The notes under the pieces: generated by a model | Told to the model about the DNA's origin: nothing | What the model saw: only the letters and a program-made list of their open reading frames with translations | Databases searched by the model: none | Assembly (NCBI GenBank): GCA_020630575.1 | Contig: JAHDBD010000002.1 | Location: 1 to 64,000 of the forward strand | Length of the DNA stretch: 64,000 nucleotides | Direction of reading: 5' to 3' | Source: Bernardetia sp. | GTDB taxonomy: Bacteria; Bacteroidota; Bacteroidia; Cytophagales; Bernardetiaceae | In this document: piece after piece, positions 1 to 9,597 of the stretch | How the letters are laid out: each line of letters starts with the position of its first letter | Numbering within the stretch: the first letter of the stretch is position 1 | Translations under genes and position numbers: made by a program

Positions 1-55
1 TAGTGATTAGTGATTAGTGATTAGTGATTAGTGATTAGTGATTAGTGATTAGTGA
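1..55. repeat. TAGTGAT heptanucleotide tandem array
   Basis: Seven perfect copies of the 7-bp unit TAGTGAT plus a 6-bp partial copy, running to the left edge of the window, so the true array may be longer. It lies upstream of the membrane protein gene at 140. Its 7-bp period matches the degenerate heptamer arrays found next to many genes in this window. Confidence 0.95.
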
Positions 56-110
56 AAAAACACTTTCTGAAATAATTGTTTCAGAGTTCTTATTATTAAA
101 AAAATAAATA

Positions 111-124
111 CGTAATTCGTAATT
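111..124. repeat. Short CGTAATT heptamer pair
   Basis: Two perfect copies of CGTAATT end about 15 bp before the ATG of the gene at 140. The reverse complement, AATTACG, is the unit of the arrays before clpX (24834-24868) and inside the hisA 3' end (49383-49412), so this belongs to the same repeat family. Confidence 0.6.
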
Positions 125-139
125 CTACAAATAAATTTT

Positions 140-856
140 ATGAAAAAAAAGGTTCTTAATCTTACTTATTATTTTTGGTTTTTCTTAGTTTTATTTGCCA
201 TTCCTATTAGTTGCGCCTTATTTGCAGAAGGAATTTTAAAGCTATTTTTTCTGAAAAATCAATATCTCCTTTCACTTTTTCAAAATGGAAAGTTAGATTA
301 TAGTGTGCCTTATTATATTTCTTTAGCTTTGAGTTTAGGAGCTACTATGTTAGTTGTTATTTTTTTAAAAAGGCGTTTTATGCTTTATGATTTAGAAAAA
401 AACAATGTTGGAACACTTTTTTGGATAGTTAATATCTGCTACTTACTTACCCAACATATTCAGATGTATTTTTTTGAAAAGTGGTGGAAGTATGACAACT
501 ATACTCGTCTTAGAAGTCTTGATATTGAGTTATTGGAAAATGCTCTTGCTGATTATAGCAATTTATATGTTTATATTTTACCTCATTTATTAAATGCTTT
601 TTTTCTATTTTTTGCTATTCAAACATTGATTTGGATATCAGATATTGAAGAAAATTTCAAAATTGTTCGTCTTATTTTGAGAAAAGTTTTTTTTACTAAA
701 GAAGAATTAGAAAAAATAATTGATTACAAAACAGATGTGCCAGTAGATAAAGAAATTGAATTCAAACATGAGAAGGAAATTTTTCTGAATCAGAAAAAAT
801 ATTTTACCTATTCCGACTACAAGCATTTTATTAAAAAAGTACAATTAGAAAATTAA
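140..856 (+). CDS. Four-helix integral membrane protein of unknown function
   Basis: A 238-residue protein that I do not recognise. Hydrophobic segments at roughly residues 9-35, 56-78, 90-112 and 143-166 suggest four transmembrane helices. They are followed by a charged cytoplasmic tail of about 65 residues rich in Lys and Glu. No catalytic motif is visible. It stands alone: the upstream side holds only heptamer repeats, and about 200 bp without a clear terminator separate it from the large sensor gene at 1060, which has the same orientation. Co-transcription with that sensor is possible but nothing in the sequence shows it. The start is the first ATG of the frame, just before the first hydrophobic helix. 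Confidence 0.75.
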   Translation: MKKKVLNLTYYFWFFLVLFAIPISCALFAEGILKLFFLKNQYLLSLFQNGKLDYSVPYYISLALSLGATMLVVIFLKRRFMLYDLEKNNVGTLFWIVNICYLLTQHIQMYFFEKWWKYDNYTRLRSLDIELLENALADYSNLYVYILPHLLNAFFLFFAIQTLIWISDIEENFKIVRLILRKVFFTKEELEKIIDYKTDVPVDKEIEFKHEKEIFLNQKKYFTYSDYKHFIKKVQLEN

Positions 857-1059
857 ATAAGACAAAACACCCCTATTTAACCTATAAATACCTAAAAAAC
901 AATCCTTTAAAGTCCTATTTTAGTATAAAAAAAATACGTATATTGGCTATGTATTTGTGTTTCCCCTATCTATACAGATACAAAACTCTACTTATTCCCT
1001 TTGATCTTATTTCATGTTGACTTTTCAAATAAATAAGATGCTATTTCTAATAAAAATAT

Positions 1060-4000
1060 ATGCGTTATTCCAATACAATCAAATATGCCATTGGTGGGCT
1101 AGTATTTGGTTTATTCTTTCCTTTATTTGCTTGGCTTCTTGATGGGTTCTTTTTCAAACAGCTTGCTTTCAATTGGGCAATGATTGTAAAGCTACACCAA
1201 GTCAATCCTATTCACTTTGTTATTGATGTTGCACCCTTAATTTTAGGAGGTGCTTTTGCTTATATGGGTTCTTTGGCAGATAAACTTATTTCTAATTATG
1301 AAAGAAAGGAAATTGATTCAGAACAATATGCAAAAGAAAACAATGCAATTCTAAAGAAACTACGAATTGGAAATATAGCTGCGCCACTTATTATTACAGT
1401 TCTATTATTAGGAGGTTGTCTAGTTGTTCAAAGTTTTATATCTGACCAGCAAAATGACGCACCTGTAATCAATACATCAGGAAGGCAACGCATGTTGAGT
1501 CAAAAAATAGCTAAAAGTTCTTTATACATAGCTACTACAACTTCGCAAAGCGAACAGCAAGTTCCTTATATAAATGCATTAGATTTAGATATTAAAGAAT
1601 TCAAAACAGCACATTTAAATTTGATAGGCAAAGAAAATACATTAAATTTTAGTAACAATCATATAAATTCTGAAGAAGTAAAATCTTTATATGATTCACT
1701 TACACCTTATTATAATGGGCTTTGGGCAGGTGTAGAGCAGCTTTTAGAAGCTAACCAAGTAACAGACCCAGAAAGCAGTCAAAGAAGTATGCGAGATGCG
1801 ATTCAGAAAATAGAACGTAATGAAAATTCTTTTCTTCCTATAATGAACAAAATTGTTGTTATGTATGAAGCAGAGGCAGAAGAAAAACTTGCTTACTTAC
1901 AAATAGCACAACTTGGAGTAATTGGCTTTTTGCTTGTTTTTATTTGGACTATTGCATTCATTGTTTTAAAACCAATGGTTCAGCAAGTAAAAATGGCTTT
2001 TACAGATGTAGAAATAGCTACGAAAACTTTAGAAGAAAATAATCAAGAGTTACAAGCATCAGAAGAAGAGTTAAAGCAAAGTGCTGAACAAATGAAAATT
2101 ATTAATGACAACTTAAATAGCTCACAAAGAGAACTAAAGCTGTATGTAGATAGAGTTTCACAGGCAAAGAAAATGGCAAAACTTGCAGCTTATGACTTAA
2201 ATATCAAAACAAATGAAATTACACATACCGAACACTTAAATTATATATTAGGTGTTGATAAAGACGTAAAAATTGACTCTCCATTTTTAGAAAGTGTTAT
2301 TCACTCTGAAGATTATCAAATACTACTGTCAAATCAAAAAAAGGCTATAGAAAATGATGAAGATACCTTTTATCGTTTGCGTATCAAAACTGATTATTTC
2401 AAAGATTGGCATTGGTTTCAAGGAGCTACACATTGTCTTTTTAATAAGAGAGGTAAGCTAACTTATATCGTAAATAGCCTACAAGATATTACAGAAAGTG
2501 TAAAAAAAGAACAAGAAATAGCAAAACTTCTTCAACAAGGAAACTTGCAGAATCAAGAGTTACAAGCCTCAGAAGAAGAACTGCGTCAAAATACAGAGCA
2601 ACTGCAAATCATTAATGACAATCTCTTTGTAGCTCAACGAGAAGTAGAGGAAAGACAAAGGTTACTTTCTCGTGCCGAAAAAATTTCTCAAATTGGTAGT
2701 TTTGATATGGTTTTAGATAACCTATCTTTTTCTTATTCTGAAAATCTAGCTGAAATATATGGATTAGAAGCATCTGAAATGAAAGATATGAACACCCACG
2801 CAAAATATTATGACAAAGCAAGTAGAGAAAAAATTACAAATTACTTATCTGAATTATCAAAAGGAAAAATTGATACTTTTTCTATGATAGGAAATTTCAA
2901 AAATAACACTCAAAAAGAATGGAAAACATTAAAAATTGAAGCAAATTTATTAAAAGATAGCACAGGGAAACCAGAACGTGTATTGGGTGTAATTCAAGAT
3001 ATTACTCAAATCACTCTACAACAAGAAGCCCTAGAACATTCTCAAAGACAACTAGAGTCACTTAGTAATAATCTGCAAGGAATTATGTATCGTGCCTTGA
3101 TAGATGAAGATTGGACAATGAAATTTATTTCTAAAGGAGTCGAAAGAATTACTGGTTATCCAATTTCTGATTTTATAAATAATAAAATGCGTTCTTTTGC
3201 TAGTATTATTCATGAAGATGACAATTTTATTGATGCAGAAATTAGTCAAGCTATCGAAACAAAATTGCCTTATAAAATAGAATATCGTCTTATTCATAAA
3301 AATGGTTCTATCATTTGGGTAGAAGAATCTGGACAAGTAGTAGAAGACAAGATAAGCAAAGTAAATTATCTTGATGGTGTTTTGATGGACATTACACAAA
3401 GAAAACAAGCTGAACAAATCATAGAAACCCAAACAGAAAAACTTCTGATTTCTCAAAAAGAACTAGAACAACAACAACAAATGCTTACTGATGCCGAAAA
3501 AATGGCAAAAATGGGTAGTTATGTTTGGAATTTGCATACAAGACAAATCAAACACTCTGAAAATTTACCTAATATTTATGGATTAGAAAAAGATACACTC
3601 ATCAATCAAATTATTTTTGATGCTATTATTCATCCAGAAGAAAGAGAGCAACATCAACGAGCGATTGCAGAGGCTATGATGAGTGGAAAAAAAGAGGTAT
3701 TTACTACCTATAGAGCAAAACCACCCCATTTATCAGAAGAGCATTGGAAATATTATCGTACTTACTCTATCATAAAATATAATGATGATGGAGAACCAGT
3801 TACACTAATAGGCACAGCACAGGATATTAGTGAAGAAGTTGCACAACAAAAAATGCAGGAAGAACTACTAAACTACGTAAAAGAAAATAAAGAAAACCTA
3901 GAAGAATCTCAACGTCTTGCTCAAATTGTGAGTTATGATATGGATATTATTACAAAAAAAGTGAAATGGTCAGATAGTTTTGATAAAGTATTTAAAGTAG

Positions 4001-5079
4001 AAAATTATCAAATACCACAAGATACACAGGTTTTTCAATCTTGGATAGAAGAAGAAGATTTGCCTCAACTCAATGAAGCATGGACTATTGCTGTAACCCA
4101 AAACGAGGATTTTAATGCTATATATCGCATTACTACTCCAAGCAAAGAAACAATTTATGTAAGAGAAAAAGGCTATCCTGTTTTTGATGAAAAAGGGACT
4201 CTGATAAAAATGAAAGGAACACTTCAAGATGTTACAAAAGCCGAATTAGCTAAAAGGAAACTTCAAGAAACCTCTTCTGAAATAGAAAAACAAAATAAAA
4301 ACCTTGTTTCTAGTATCAATTATGCACAGCGCATTCAGTCAGCCATGTTAGGAGGTACACAAGATTTAAAGCAAATTTTTAAAGATGCTTTTGTGTTTTT
4401 TGAACCCAAAGATGTAGTTTCAGGAGATTTTTATTGGTATAATGAAATAGGAACACGACAAATTGCTGTTGTAGGAGATTGTACAGGGCATGGAGTACCA
4501 GGAGCATTTATGTCATTACTTGGAACAACTCTTCTTAATGATGTTATTCTTCAACAACAAATTACTACACCTAGTAAAATTCTTGATTTTATGCAATCTG
4601 AAATAAGAAGAATTTTGAAACAAGACACCACAGGAAATCGTGATGGAATGGATATGGCTGTCGTGGTGGTTGATAAATCTGTTGGAATGATGGAATTTGC
4701 AGGAGCAAAAAATCCTTTAGTTTATTTACATAAAAAGCGCAAAAAAGGTGGTGCAGAAGTAAATCTAACTTTTATAAAAGGAGATGTTCATCCTATTGGA
4801 GGACGAACTGAAAAATTTATGAATGAAGAATATACAAATCATATAATCGAATTAGAAGATGTAGAAGCGTTTTATATTTATTCTGATGGTTATCAAGACC
4901 AATTTGGAGGAGAAGAAGGACGAAAATTCATGTCCAATAAATTTAGACAACTTTTATATGATACTCATAGTACATCTATGCGTCATCAGCGTGTTTCTCT
5001 CAAAAGAAATCTAATGAACTGGATGGGAACAGATTATGAACAAGTTGATGATATTTGTGTAATGGGAATTAGTATATAA
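1060..5079 (+). CDS. Giant membrane sensor: PilJ-type domain, multiple PAS domains, SpoIIE phosphatase
   Basis: A 1339-residue signalling protein. Hydrophobic segments near residues 8-28, 50-70, 107-127 and 284-303 anchor it. Between the last two lies a PilJ-type extracytoplasmic sensor region recognised by N138-TSGRQRMLSQ. Next come coiled-coil linkers that repeat the phrase NQELQASEEEL and about five PAS/PAC units between residues 360 and 1070, ending in phrases such as LQDIT, IQDIT and MDITQ. From about residue 1085 to the end is a SpoIIE/PP2C serine/threonine phosphatase domain with GDFYW, GDCTGHGVPGAFMS and YSDGYQDQFGG, the metal-binding parts of that fold. The likely role is dephosphorylation of a partner in response to several signals. 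The partner is not encoded nearby. The same catalytic domain occurs in the TPR protein at 51855-53732. Confidence 0.9.
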   Translation: MRYSNTIKYAIGGLVFGLFFPLFAWLLDGFFFKQLAFNWAMIVKLHQVNPIHFVIDVAPLILGGAFAYMGSLADKLISNYERKEIDSEQYAKENNAILKKLRIGNIAAPLIITVLLLGGCLVVQSFISDQQNDAPVINTSGRQRMLSQKIAKSSLYIATTTSQSEQQVPYINALDLDIKEFKTAHLNLIGKENTLNFSNNHINSEEVKSLYDSLTPYYNGLWAGVEQLLEANQVTDPESSQRSMRDAIQKIERNENSFLPIMNKIVVMYEAEAEEKLAYLQIAQLGVIGFLLVFIWTIAFIVLKPMVQQVKMAFTDVEIATKTLEENNQELQASEEELKQSAEQMKIINDNLNSSQRELKLYVDRVSQAKKMAKLAAYDLNIKTNEITHTEHLNYILGVDKDVKIDSPFLESVIHSEDYQILLSNQKKAIENDEDTFYRLRIKTDYFKDWHWFQGATHCLFNKRGKLTYIVNSLQDITESVKKEQEIAKLLQQGNLQNQELQASEEELRQNTEQLQIINDNLFVAQREVEERQRLLSRAEKISQIGSFDMVLDNLSFSYSENLAEIYGLEASEMKDMNTHAKYYDKASREKITNYLSELSKGKIDTFSMIGNFKNNTQKEWKTLKIEANLLKDSTGKPERVLGVIQDITQITLQQEALEHSQRQLESLSNNLQGIMYRALIDEDWTMKFISKGVERITGYPISDFINNKMRSFASIIHEDDNFIDAEISQAIETKLPYKIEYRLIHKNGSIIWVEESGQVVEDKISKVNYLDGVLMDITQRKQAEQIIETQTEKLLISQKELEQQQQMLTDAEKMAKMGSYVWNLHTRQIKHSENLPNIYGLEKDTLINQIIFDAIIHPEEREQHQRAIAEAMMSGKKEVFTTYRAKPPHLSEEHWKYYRTYSIIKYNDDGEPVTLIGTAQDISEEVAQQKMQEELLNYVKENKENLEESQRLAQIVSYDMDIITKKVKWSDSFDKVFKVENYQIPQDTQVFQSWIEEEDLPQLNEAWTIAVTQNEDFNAIYRITTPSKETIYVREKGYPVFDEKGTLIKMKGTLQDVTKAELAKRKLQETSSEIEKQNKNLVSSINYAQRIQSAMLGGTQDLKQIFKDAFVFFEPKDVVSGDFYWYNEIGTRQIAVVGDCTGHGVPGAFMSLLGTTLLNDVILQQQITTPSKILDFMQSEIRRILKQDTTGNRDGMDMAVVVVDKSVGMMEFAGAKNPLVYLHKKRKKGGAEVNLTFIKGDVHPIGGRTEKFMNEEYTNHIIELEDVEAFYIYSDGYQDQFGGEEGRKFMSNKFRQLLYDTHSTSMRHQRVSLKRNLMNWMGTDYEQVDDICVMGISI

Positions 5080-5122
5080 ATTTATCAGTTATCACGAAAT
5101 TACTTTTTGAATTTACTGTTTT

Positions 5123-5166
5123 GAAAAAAGCCATTATTCTTCTTTTTAGAAAAATAATGGCTTTTG
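5123..5166 (+). terminator. Rho-independent terminator after the PAS/SpoIIE gene
   Basis: AAAAGCCATTATT and AATAATGGCTTTT form a 13-bp perfect stem around an AT-rich loop and are followed by TGTATTTTC. It sits 45 bp after the stop of the sensor gene and may also act on the convergent carboxypeptidase gene. Confidence 0.8.
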
Positions 5167-5183
5167 TATTTTCAATTATTACC

Positions 5184-5207
5184 TCAACGACGGCAAAGCC
5201 TCGTTGA
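5184..5207. repeat. Short palindrome at the 3' end of the carboxypeptidase gene
   Basis: CAACGA and GGC pair with GCC and TCGTTG around AAA, with one bulged C. It lies directly downstream of the stop codon of the minus-strand M14 gene. It resembles the word-like palindromes in other gaps of this window more than a classic terminator, because no T-run follows. Confidence 0.5.
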
Positions 5208-5210
5208 CGG

Positions 5211-7844
5211 TTAAAAGAATATTGCATTTATAAACAAACAATTTGTTCCATACCAAAATGCTCTAAAATTTGGATTATCAGCAAAAGCAACAAATTTCCC
5301 TCTTCCTATATTCTTTGAAATAATAGAAACACTGTTTTGCAACTTTTCTTTATTCAATTCTGATAAATAGCCACTTACAATATTTGTTTTAGGATTTTGA
5401 GTATAAATAAGAGGCATTGTATATGGATTATCAGGATATTCTAAAAAAATACTATTGTCTTTAAAAATACGTATTGTTTCAGATTCGTAACCAAAAGCAA
5501 TTGGATTAGAAAGGTCTAATTGTCCTTCTAAAATCAATCCACCTACATAATTCGAACCTCTGTTATTATCTCTAGTTGAGTACATTAAACGCTCTTTTTG
5601 TCCTGAATTATTCTGACTAGAAGATTGTTTTTGATTCAAATTGAAATAAGAACTTCCTTTCAAAAAATTAATCGAAGAACCAATAGCAATCAAAGTCCCT
5701 CCATTTTCTGTCCAACTAGAAAGTGCATTTGGATTCAAATTTCTAGGATATCCACTTGGCAAAACAATCGTTGTATAGTCGTGTAAGTCAATCAATGATA
5801 AATCACTGGCTTCAATCAAAGAAACTTTCATTCCATAGCGAGCATCTAATAAATGCCAAATTTCGCCAGCCTCATACGAATCAACACCTTCTCCCACAAC
5901 CACCAAAACTTTAGGTAATTTCAAGGTTTGAAAACTTGGGCTTCCCAAATCAATTCCATTATCAGTCAATCCCGTTTCTAAAGAAGTAATTTGTATAGAA
6001 TGTTCTTTGCTCATCTCTGAAAGTAACTGCACTACATTTTCAGCTTCATTTTTATTATCAGGAGCTTTTACAAAAATAGTTCCTCTACCAAACTCGGTCT
6101 TCTTGTCGTTCATTATATACGAAAACACTTCCTCACTTACTTTGACATTCAGATTATTTTCCAATAATTGATTTACTAATCTTGGTGCATAATAATTCTT
6201 CCAATCAATCAAATAGCCAATTTCACTTTTTTGTAAGGCTACATTTTCCTTAGCAAATGAGTCAGAAAAGTAAGAAGCATTTATTTTTTCTCCTTTCAGA
6301 TTTGAAACTTCACTGTGAGAAAGTATTTTTTGTTCTAATCCAAAAGAATAAGTAAACGTCCAAGCCGAAACATCATAAAAAATACTGTCTTTAAAAGTCT
6401 TTGGCGTATCAAAGATAGCTTTTACTAATCTGCCTTGGGTCTGATTTACAGGAATGACAACCGAATTTTTATCAGAAAAAATAACTGAATTCTTTCCTTG
6501 ATTTTCTTTCACTTCATTTTTAGAAGTATAAAATTCAATTTGATGAGTTTCTAAGATTTTTAAAAGAGCCTCAAAACGTGGAATATCATTCTTTGCTCCA
6601 ATCAAATATCCTTTTTCAGTAGAATTGTTGGCAAAATCAGCAGTAGTTTTATAAAAATTTTGTTGATAATCTAACAGTTCCTTTCTAAGATTTACAGCAG
6701 CTTCTAAGGTAGATAGCGAAGTAGTAAGTTGATTACGAATAGCAAATTCAAAGGTAATAATTCCGTTTTCGCTCTCTTGTGCATGTCCTCTTGCGCTTGC
6801 CTGTTCGAAAAGAATTCCTACCGAACCATTTACATCTGGATATGTCGAACCTTTGCCATAATAAAAATCATCAAAACTTTGTTCGGTATAATACAATGAA
6901 CCAATATTATCTAAAAACTTTGCGTGAAATTTACCAATTTTAGCCGTCAGTTCTTGATTTTTTTGTGGCGTAATCGGATTTGTACGCTGTGGAACACCAG
7001 GTTGAAAAAAGAAACTACTATTTGTTCCCATTTCGTGATGGTCTGTCAGAATATTTGGTTTCCAGTCGTGAAAACGCTTTAAACGTGCCTTACTTTCAGG
7101 CTGTTGAACAGGCAACCAATCTCTATTTAGGTCAAACCAATAATGATTGGTTCTTCCCATGGGAAAAGGTTCGTTGGTTTCTCTTCGATTTGGGTCACTT
7201 ACTTGTGATTTACTTTTGTGCATATTTACCCAACTTGCAAAACGATTCAGACCATCAGGATTAAAACTTGGGTCAAGAATAATAACTGCATTTTTGAGTT
7301 TGTTTTCAATTTCATTTCCTTGAGCAGCAGCCAAATAATAAGCATATAAAAGAGCTGCATTACTTCCACTGGCTTCATTTCCATGAATGCTATACCCTTG
7401 CCAAACCACAACAGGCATACTTTCAGTAGAAACAGTTGCAGAACTAGAATTTGTAAGTTGAATATGTTTTTTACGTATTTCCTCTAAATTTGATTGATTT
7501 GCAAGATTTGTTATAATAAGTTGAATAAGAGGACGCTGTTCGTGCGTAAATCCGATAGTATCAATACTGATTCTATTAGATTGCTTTGCTAGAGTATGTA
7601 AATAAAAAAGAAGTTTATCGTGCGAAACGTGCCAGTCACCGATTTCAAAACCTAAAACTTGTTTAGGAGTAGAAATAACTGGGTCAAAGGTTAATTTGTC
7701 ACCTTTCTTTTCATACTGTTTTTGTAGAGTTTGAAAATAATAATCTTGAATTTTTGAAGATGTAGAATTTATTTTTTGTGCAAAAATGGGATTTATGAAA
7801 AACAGAAAAACAAAAAATACAATAGGGAATACTCTTAATTTCAT
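5211..7844 (-). CDS. Secreted M14-family zinc carboxypeptidase
   Basis: An 877-residue exported peptidase. Residues 1-22 form a signal peptide ending in IFAQ. The M14 zinc site is visible as H154-G-N-E157, followed by NPDGLNRF (around 195-202) and the third-ligand region TDHHEMG (around 268-273). The Glu in GILFEQASARGH fits the general-base position. After the catalytic domain comes a region of about 450 residues typical of the long Bacteroidota members, ending in a conserved-looking C-terminus (FWYGTN). It should cleave C-terminal residues of peptides in the periplasm or outside the cell. No T9SS sorting domain is present. It converges with the PAS/SpoIIE gene and is monocistronic. Confidence 0.92.
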   Translation of the reverse strand: MKLRVFPIVFFVFLFFINPIFAQKINSTSSKIQDYYFQTLQKQYEKKGDKLTFDPVISTPKQVLGFEIGDWHVSHDKLLFYLHTLAKQSNRISIDTIGFTHEQRPLIQLIITNLANQSNLEEIRKKHIQLTNSSSATVSTESMPVVVWQGYSIHGNEASGSNAALLYAYYLAAAQGNEIENKLKNAVIILDPSFNPDGLNRFASWVNMHKSKSQVSDPNRRETNEPFPMGRTNHYWFDLNRDWLPVQQPESKARLKRFHDWKPNILTDHHEMGTNSSFFFQPGVPQRTNPITPQKNQELTAKIGKFHAKFLDNIGSLYYTEQSFDDFYYGKGSTYPDVNGSVGILFEQASARGHAQESENGIITFEFAIRNQLTTSLSTLEAAVNLRKELLDYQQNFYKTTADFANNSTEKGYLIGAKNDIPRFEALLKILETHQIEFYTSKNEVKENQGKNSVIFSDKNSVVIPVNQTQGRLVKAIFDTPKTFKDSIFYDVSAWTFTYSFGLEQKILSHSEVSNLKGEKINASYFSDSFAKENVALQKSEIGYLIDWKNYYAPRLVNQLLENNLNVKVSEEVFSYIMNDKKTEFGRGTIFVKAPDNKNEAENVVQLLSEMSKEHSIQITSLETGLTDNGIDLGSPSFQTLKLPKVLVVVGEGVDSYEAGEIWHLLDARYGMKVSLIEASDLSLIDLHDYTTIVLPSGYPRNLNPNALSSWTENGGTLIAIGSSINFLKGSSYFNLNQKQSSSQNNSGQKERLMYSTRDNNRGSNYVGGLILEGQLDLSNPIAFGYESETIRIFKDNSIFLEYPDNPYTMPLIYTQNPKTNIVSGYLSELNKEKLQNSVSIISKNIGRGKFVAFADNPNFRAFWYGTNCLFINAIFF

Positions 7845-7941
7845 TCGTTTTAGGACTTTTTTTACTAGTTATAATAATCTGAAAAGGGAAATTACTAAAA
7901 AAACAGTAACCAAACTTGAATTTATTGTATTAATATAGTTC

Positions 7942-8003
7942 AGACTTTCAGTCTAAACATCAAAAACAGTATTTTATCAAATTCAACAGTTTGGAAGACT
8001 GTT
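7942..8003. repeat. Pair of short palindromes between the carboxypeptidase and a lipoprotein gene
   Basis: AGACT-TTC-AGTCT (7942-7954) and AACAGT-ttggaag-ACTGTT (7985-8003). The second stem resembles the CAGACT/AGTCTG palindrome before pth (22817-22832). These lie between divergent genes and have no U-tract, so they are probably dispersed repeats, not terminators. Confidence 0.55.
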
Positions 8004-8137
8004 ATACAAAAATAACTGTATTAACCTTTTAAAAATACCCAAAACTACGTATGGACTTTGTTTCATAAGGCTTGTAAATTTGTTTTATAGTTTTATACAA
8101 AAAAGATAATTTTTAAAAACCTTAAAACACCAAATTT

Positions 8138-8650
8138 ATGAAAACCACAAAAAAAATATTTTCAGCGTTTAATTTTAGCAAATTGTTCATTCTTCTTTTA
8201 GTTTGTTCGATAGCTTTTGTAGGCTGTAAAGATGATGACGAGGATGAAAATCCAGATGAAGGAACAGAATTAGCAGGAGGAAGTATGTCTGCAAAAGTAG
8301 ATGGACAAGCATTTGAAGCTACTTTAGCTGTACAGGCAACCGTTTCGGGTGGTGTTTTTACCTTTGCAGGAACAGCAAATTCTTCTTCTTCAGTTCGTCA
8401 GATTAATATTGTTATTGCAGATTATGATGGAACAGGAACATATACTTTTAATTCGCCAGCAAGCACTGCTGTTTGGTCAGAAGGAACTACAGCTGATAAA
8501 ATTTTTACAGCAAACTTTATTTTGGGAAGTGGACAAGTAAATATCACAGAAGTAGCAGATGGAAGAGCAAAAGGAACATTTGAATTTACTGGAAGTAATG
8601 GCTCTGAAACAAGAACGATTACAGAAGGGAAATTTAATGTAAAAATCTAG
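8138..8650 (+). CDS. Surface-type lipoprotein of unknown function
   Basis: A 170-residue lipoprotein. A hydrophobic signal (residues 15-28) ends in the lipobox FVGC with Cys30 as the lipidated residue. KDDDEDE follows at once. A Lys plus acidic cluster behind the lipid Cys is the known lipoprotein export signal that sends Bacteroidota lipoproteins to the cell surface. The mature part is a small, Thr/Ser/Gly-rich, probably beta-strand domain that begins SMSAKVDGQAF. It resembles DUF6252-like domains, though I am not sure of the family. No catalytic residues are evident. It is monocistronic with its own terminator. Confidence 0.8.
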   Translation: MKTTKKIFSAFNFSKLFILLLVCSIAFVGCKDDDEDENPDEGTELAGGSMSAKVDGQAFEATLAVQATVSGGVFTFAGTANSSSSVRQINIVIADYDGTGTYTFNSPASTAVWSEGTTADKIFTANFILGSGQVNITEVADGRAKGTFEFTGSNGSETRTITEGKFNVKI

Positions 8651-8701
8651 TTTTTTTGATATTAGTAGTAAAAATTTACTTTGGGTAAGAAAGTATTTAT
8701 C

Positions 8702-8737
8702 AAAAAGCAAATTCTATTTTTAGATTTTGCTTTTTTT
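8702..8737 (+). terminator. Rho-independent terminator after the lipoprotein gene
   Basis: AAAAAGCAAA pairs with TTTGCTTTTT around an AT-rich loop that can itself pair, and a run of seven T follows. It also serves the convergent macrodomain-like gene that ends at 8764. Confidence 0.75.
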
Positions 8738-8763
8738 ATTCTGACATTATTTCATAAAGCATT

Positions 8764-9597
8764 TTAATACTCAGGAAAATACTTCAAAAAAGGATTGATA
8801 ATTTTTTCTTGATTGGTTTTGATGGCAAAGACAACTTCTTCAAAGCAGTTTTCAAATTTTGTAGTGAGAAGGTCGTGAAAAATTTTAGCAATATCTTTGG
8901 GTTCGTTTTGAAAAACTCCACAGCCCCACGCTCCCAAAACTAAATTTTTATAGCCGTTACGATGAGCAATAGCCAATACTTTTTCGGTTCGCTGATACAT
9001 AACAGGAATAATTTGGTCTATTTTGTTTCGTTCTTGTCTTTTGACAACTCCTGCATTTACGGCTGCCGAAGTCAGAACACTTACTTTTTGAGGTTTGTCT
9101 AAATATTCTCCTTCATCATTTTTGAAAATCGGAACAGCAGGCGAATAAATCATCGTATCGGTATAAAGCATACTTTTTCTACTGCGATGAAACTGATAAT
9201 ATTCCTCAAAAAACTCAAAACAACACGCACTTAATCCTGTTACTCGTGCGATAGATTCCTCTTGTGCTTGTGCGCCTGTCAGAAAGCCACCTCCAATATT
9301 TTTGGCAGAAGCAAAATTTAGACAAAAAACAGGTTCATTATTCGACTTCAACAGATTATCAATGACGACCATAACCGATTCATTTTGAGTATAAAATTTT
9401 CTTTTTACGCTTTTTAGAGGTTCGTAATGAGCTTCTAACATAAAATTATCTTTTGCTTCAAAAAGCTCTGAATTTCTCTGTGCTTGTTCTTGAATTTCTA
9501 CTATATCTACTTTTTGATTTTTCTGATTGATATAAAAACCATTTTTGATTACCTCAACGGTATCTTTTGCAATGCTTATACGTTTTGATTTTTGCAT
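8764..9597 (-). CDS. TIGR02452-type macrodomain-like protein (putative ADP-ribose hydrolase)
   Basis: A 277-residue protein matching the TIGR02452 / DUF2263 family, which has a fold related to macrodomains and poly(ADP-ribose) glycohydrolases. Visible family signatures are LNFASAKNIGGGFLTGAQAQEE (asparagine/glycine-rich ligand loop, with the paired Glu that acts in PARG-like enzymes), YSPAVPIFK, VLTSAAVNAG and LVLGAWGCGVF. Known relatives bind or remove ADP-ribose or nucleotide derivatives. The substrate here is unknown. It is transcribed away from the CBASS operon, with 388 bp between them. The proximity is suggestive, but these proteins are also common outside defence loci. Confidence 0.85.
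   Translation of the reverse strand: MQKSKRISIAKDTVEVIKNGFYINQKNQKVDIVEIQEQAQRNSELFEAKDNFMLEAHYEPLKSVKRKFYTQNESVMVVIDNLLKSNNEPVFCLNFASAKNIGGGFLTGAQAQEESIARVTGLSACCFEFFEEYYQFHRSRKSMLYTDTMIYSPAVPIFKNDEGEYLDKPQKVSVLTSAAVNAGVVKRQERNKIDQIIPVMYQRTEKVLAIAHRNGYKNLVLGAWGCGVFQNEPKDIAKIFHDLLTTKFENCFEEVVFAIKTNQEKIINPFLKYFPEY

Noticed and set aside
1..55. Possible CRISPR array
   Set aside because: The repeat is 7 bp and has no spacers; it is a simple tandem array.
3058..3456. 132-residue antisense frame within the PAS/SpoIIE gene
   Set aside because: It is a shadow of the coding strand, with Phe/Ile/Tyr-rich low-complexity translation. The same applies to the other antisense frames inside large genes.
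5211..7844. Possible C-terminal truncation of the M14 carboxypeptidase
   Set aside because: The terminal residues resemble the usual end of long Bacteroidota M14 proteins, so the gene looks complete.
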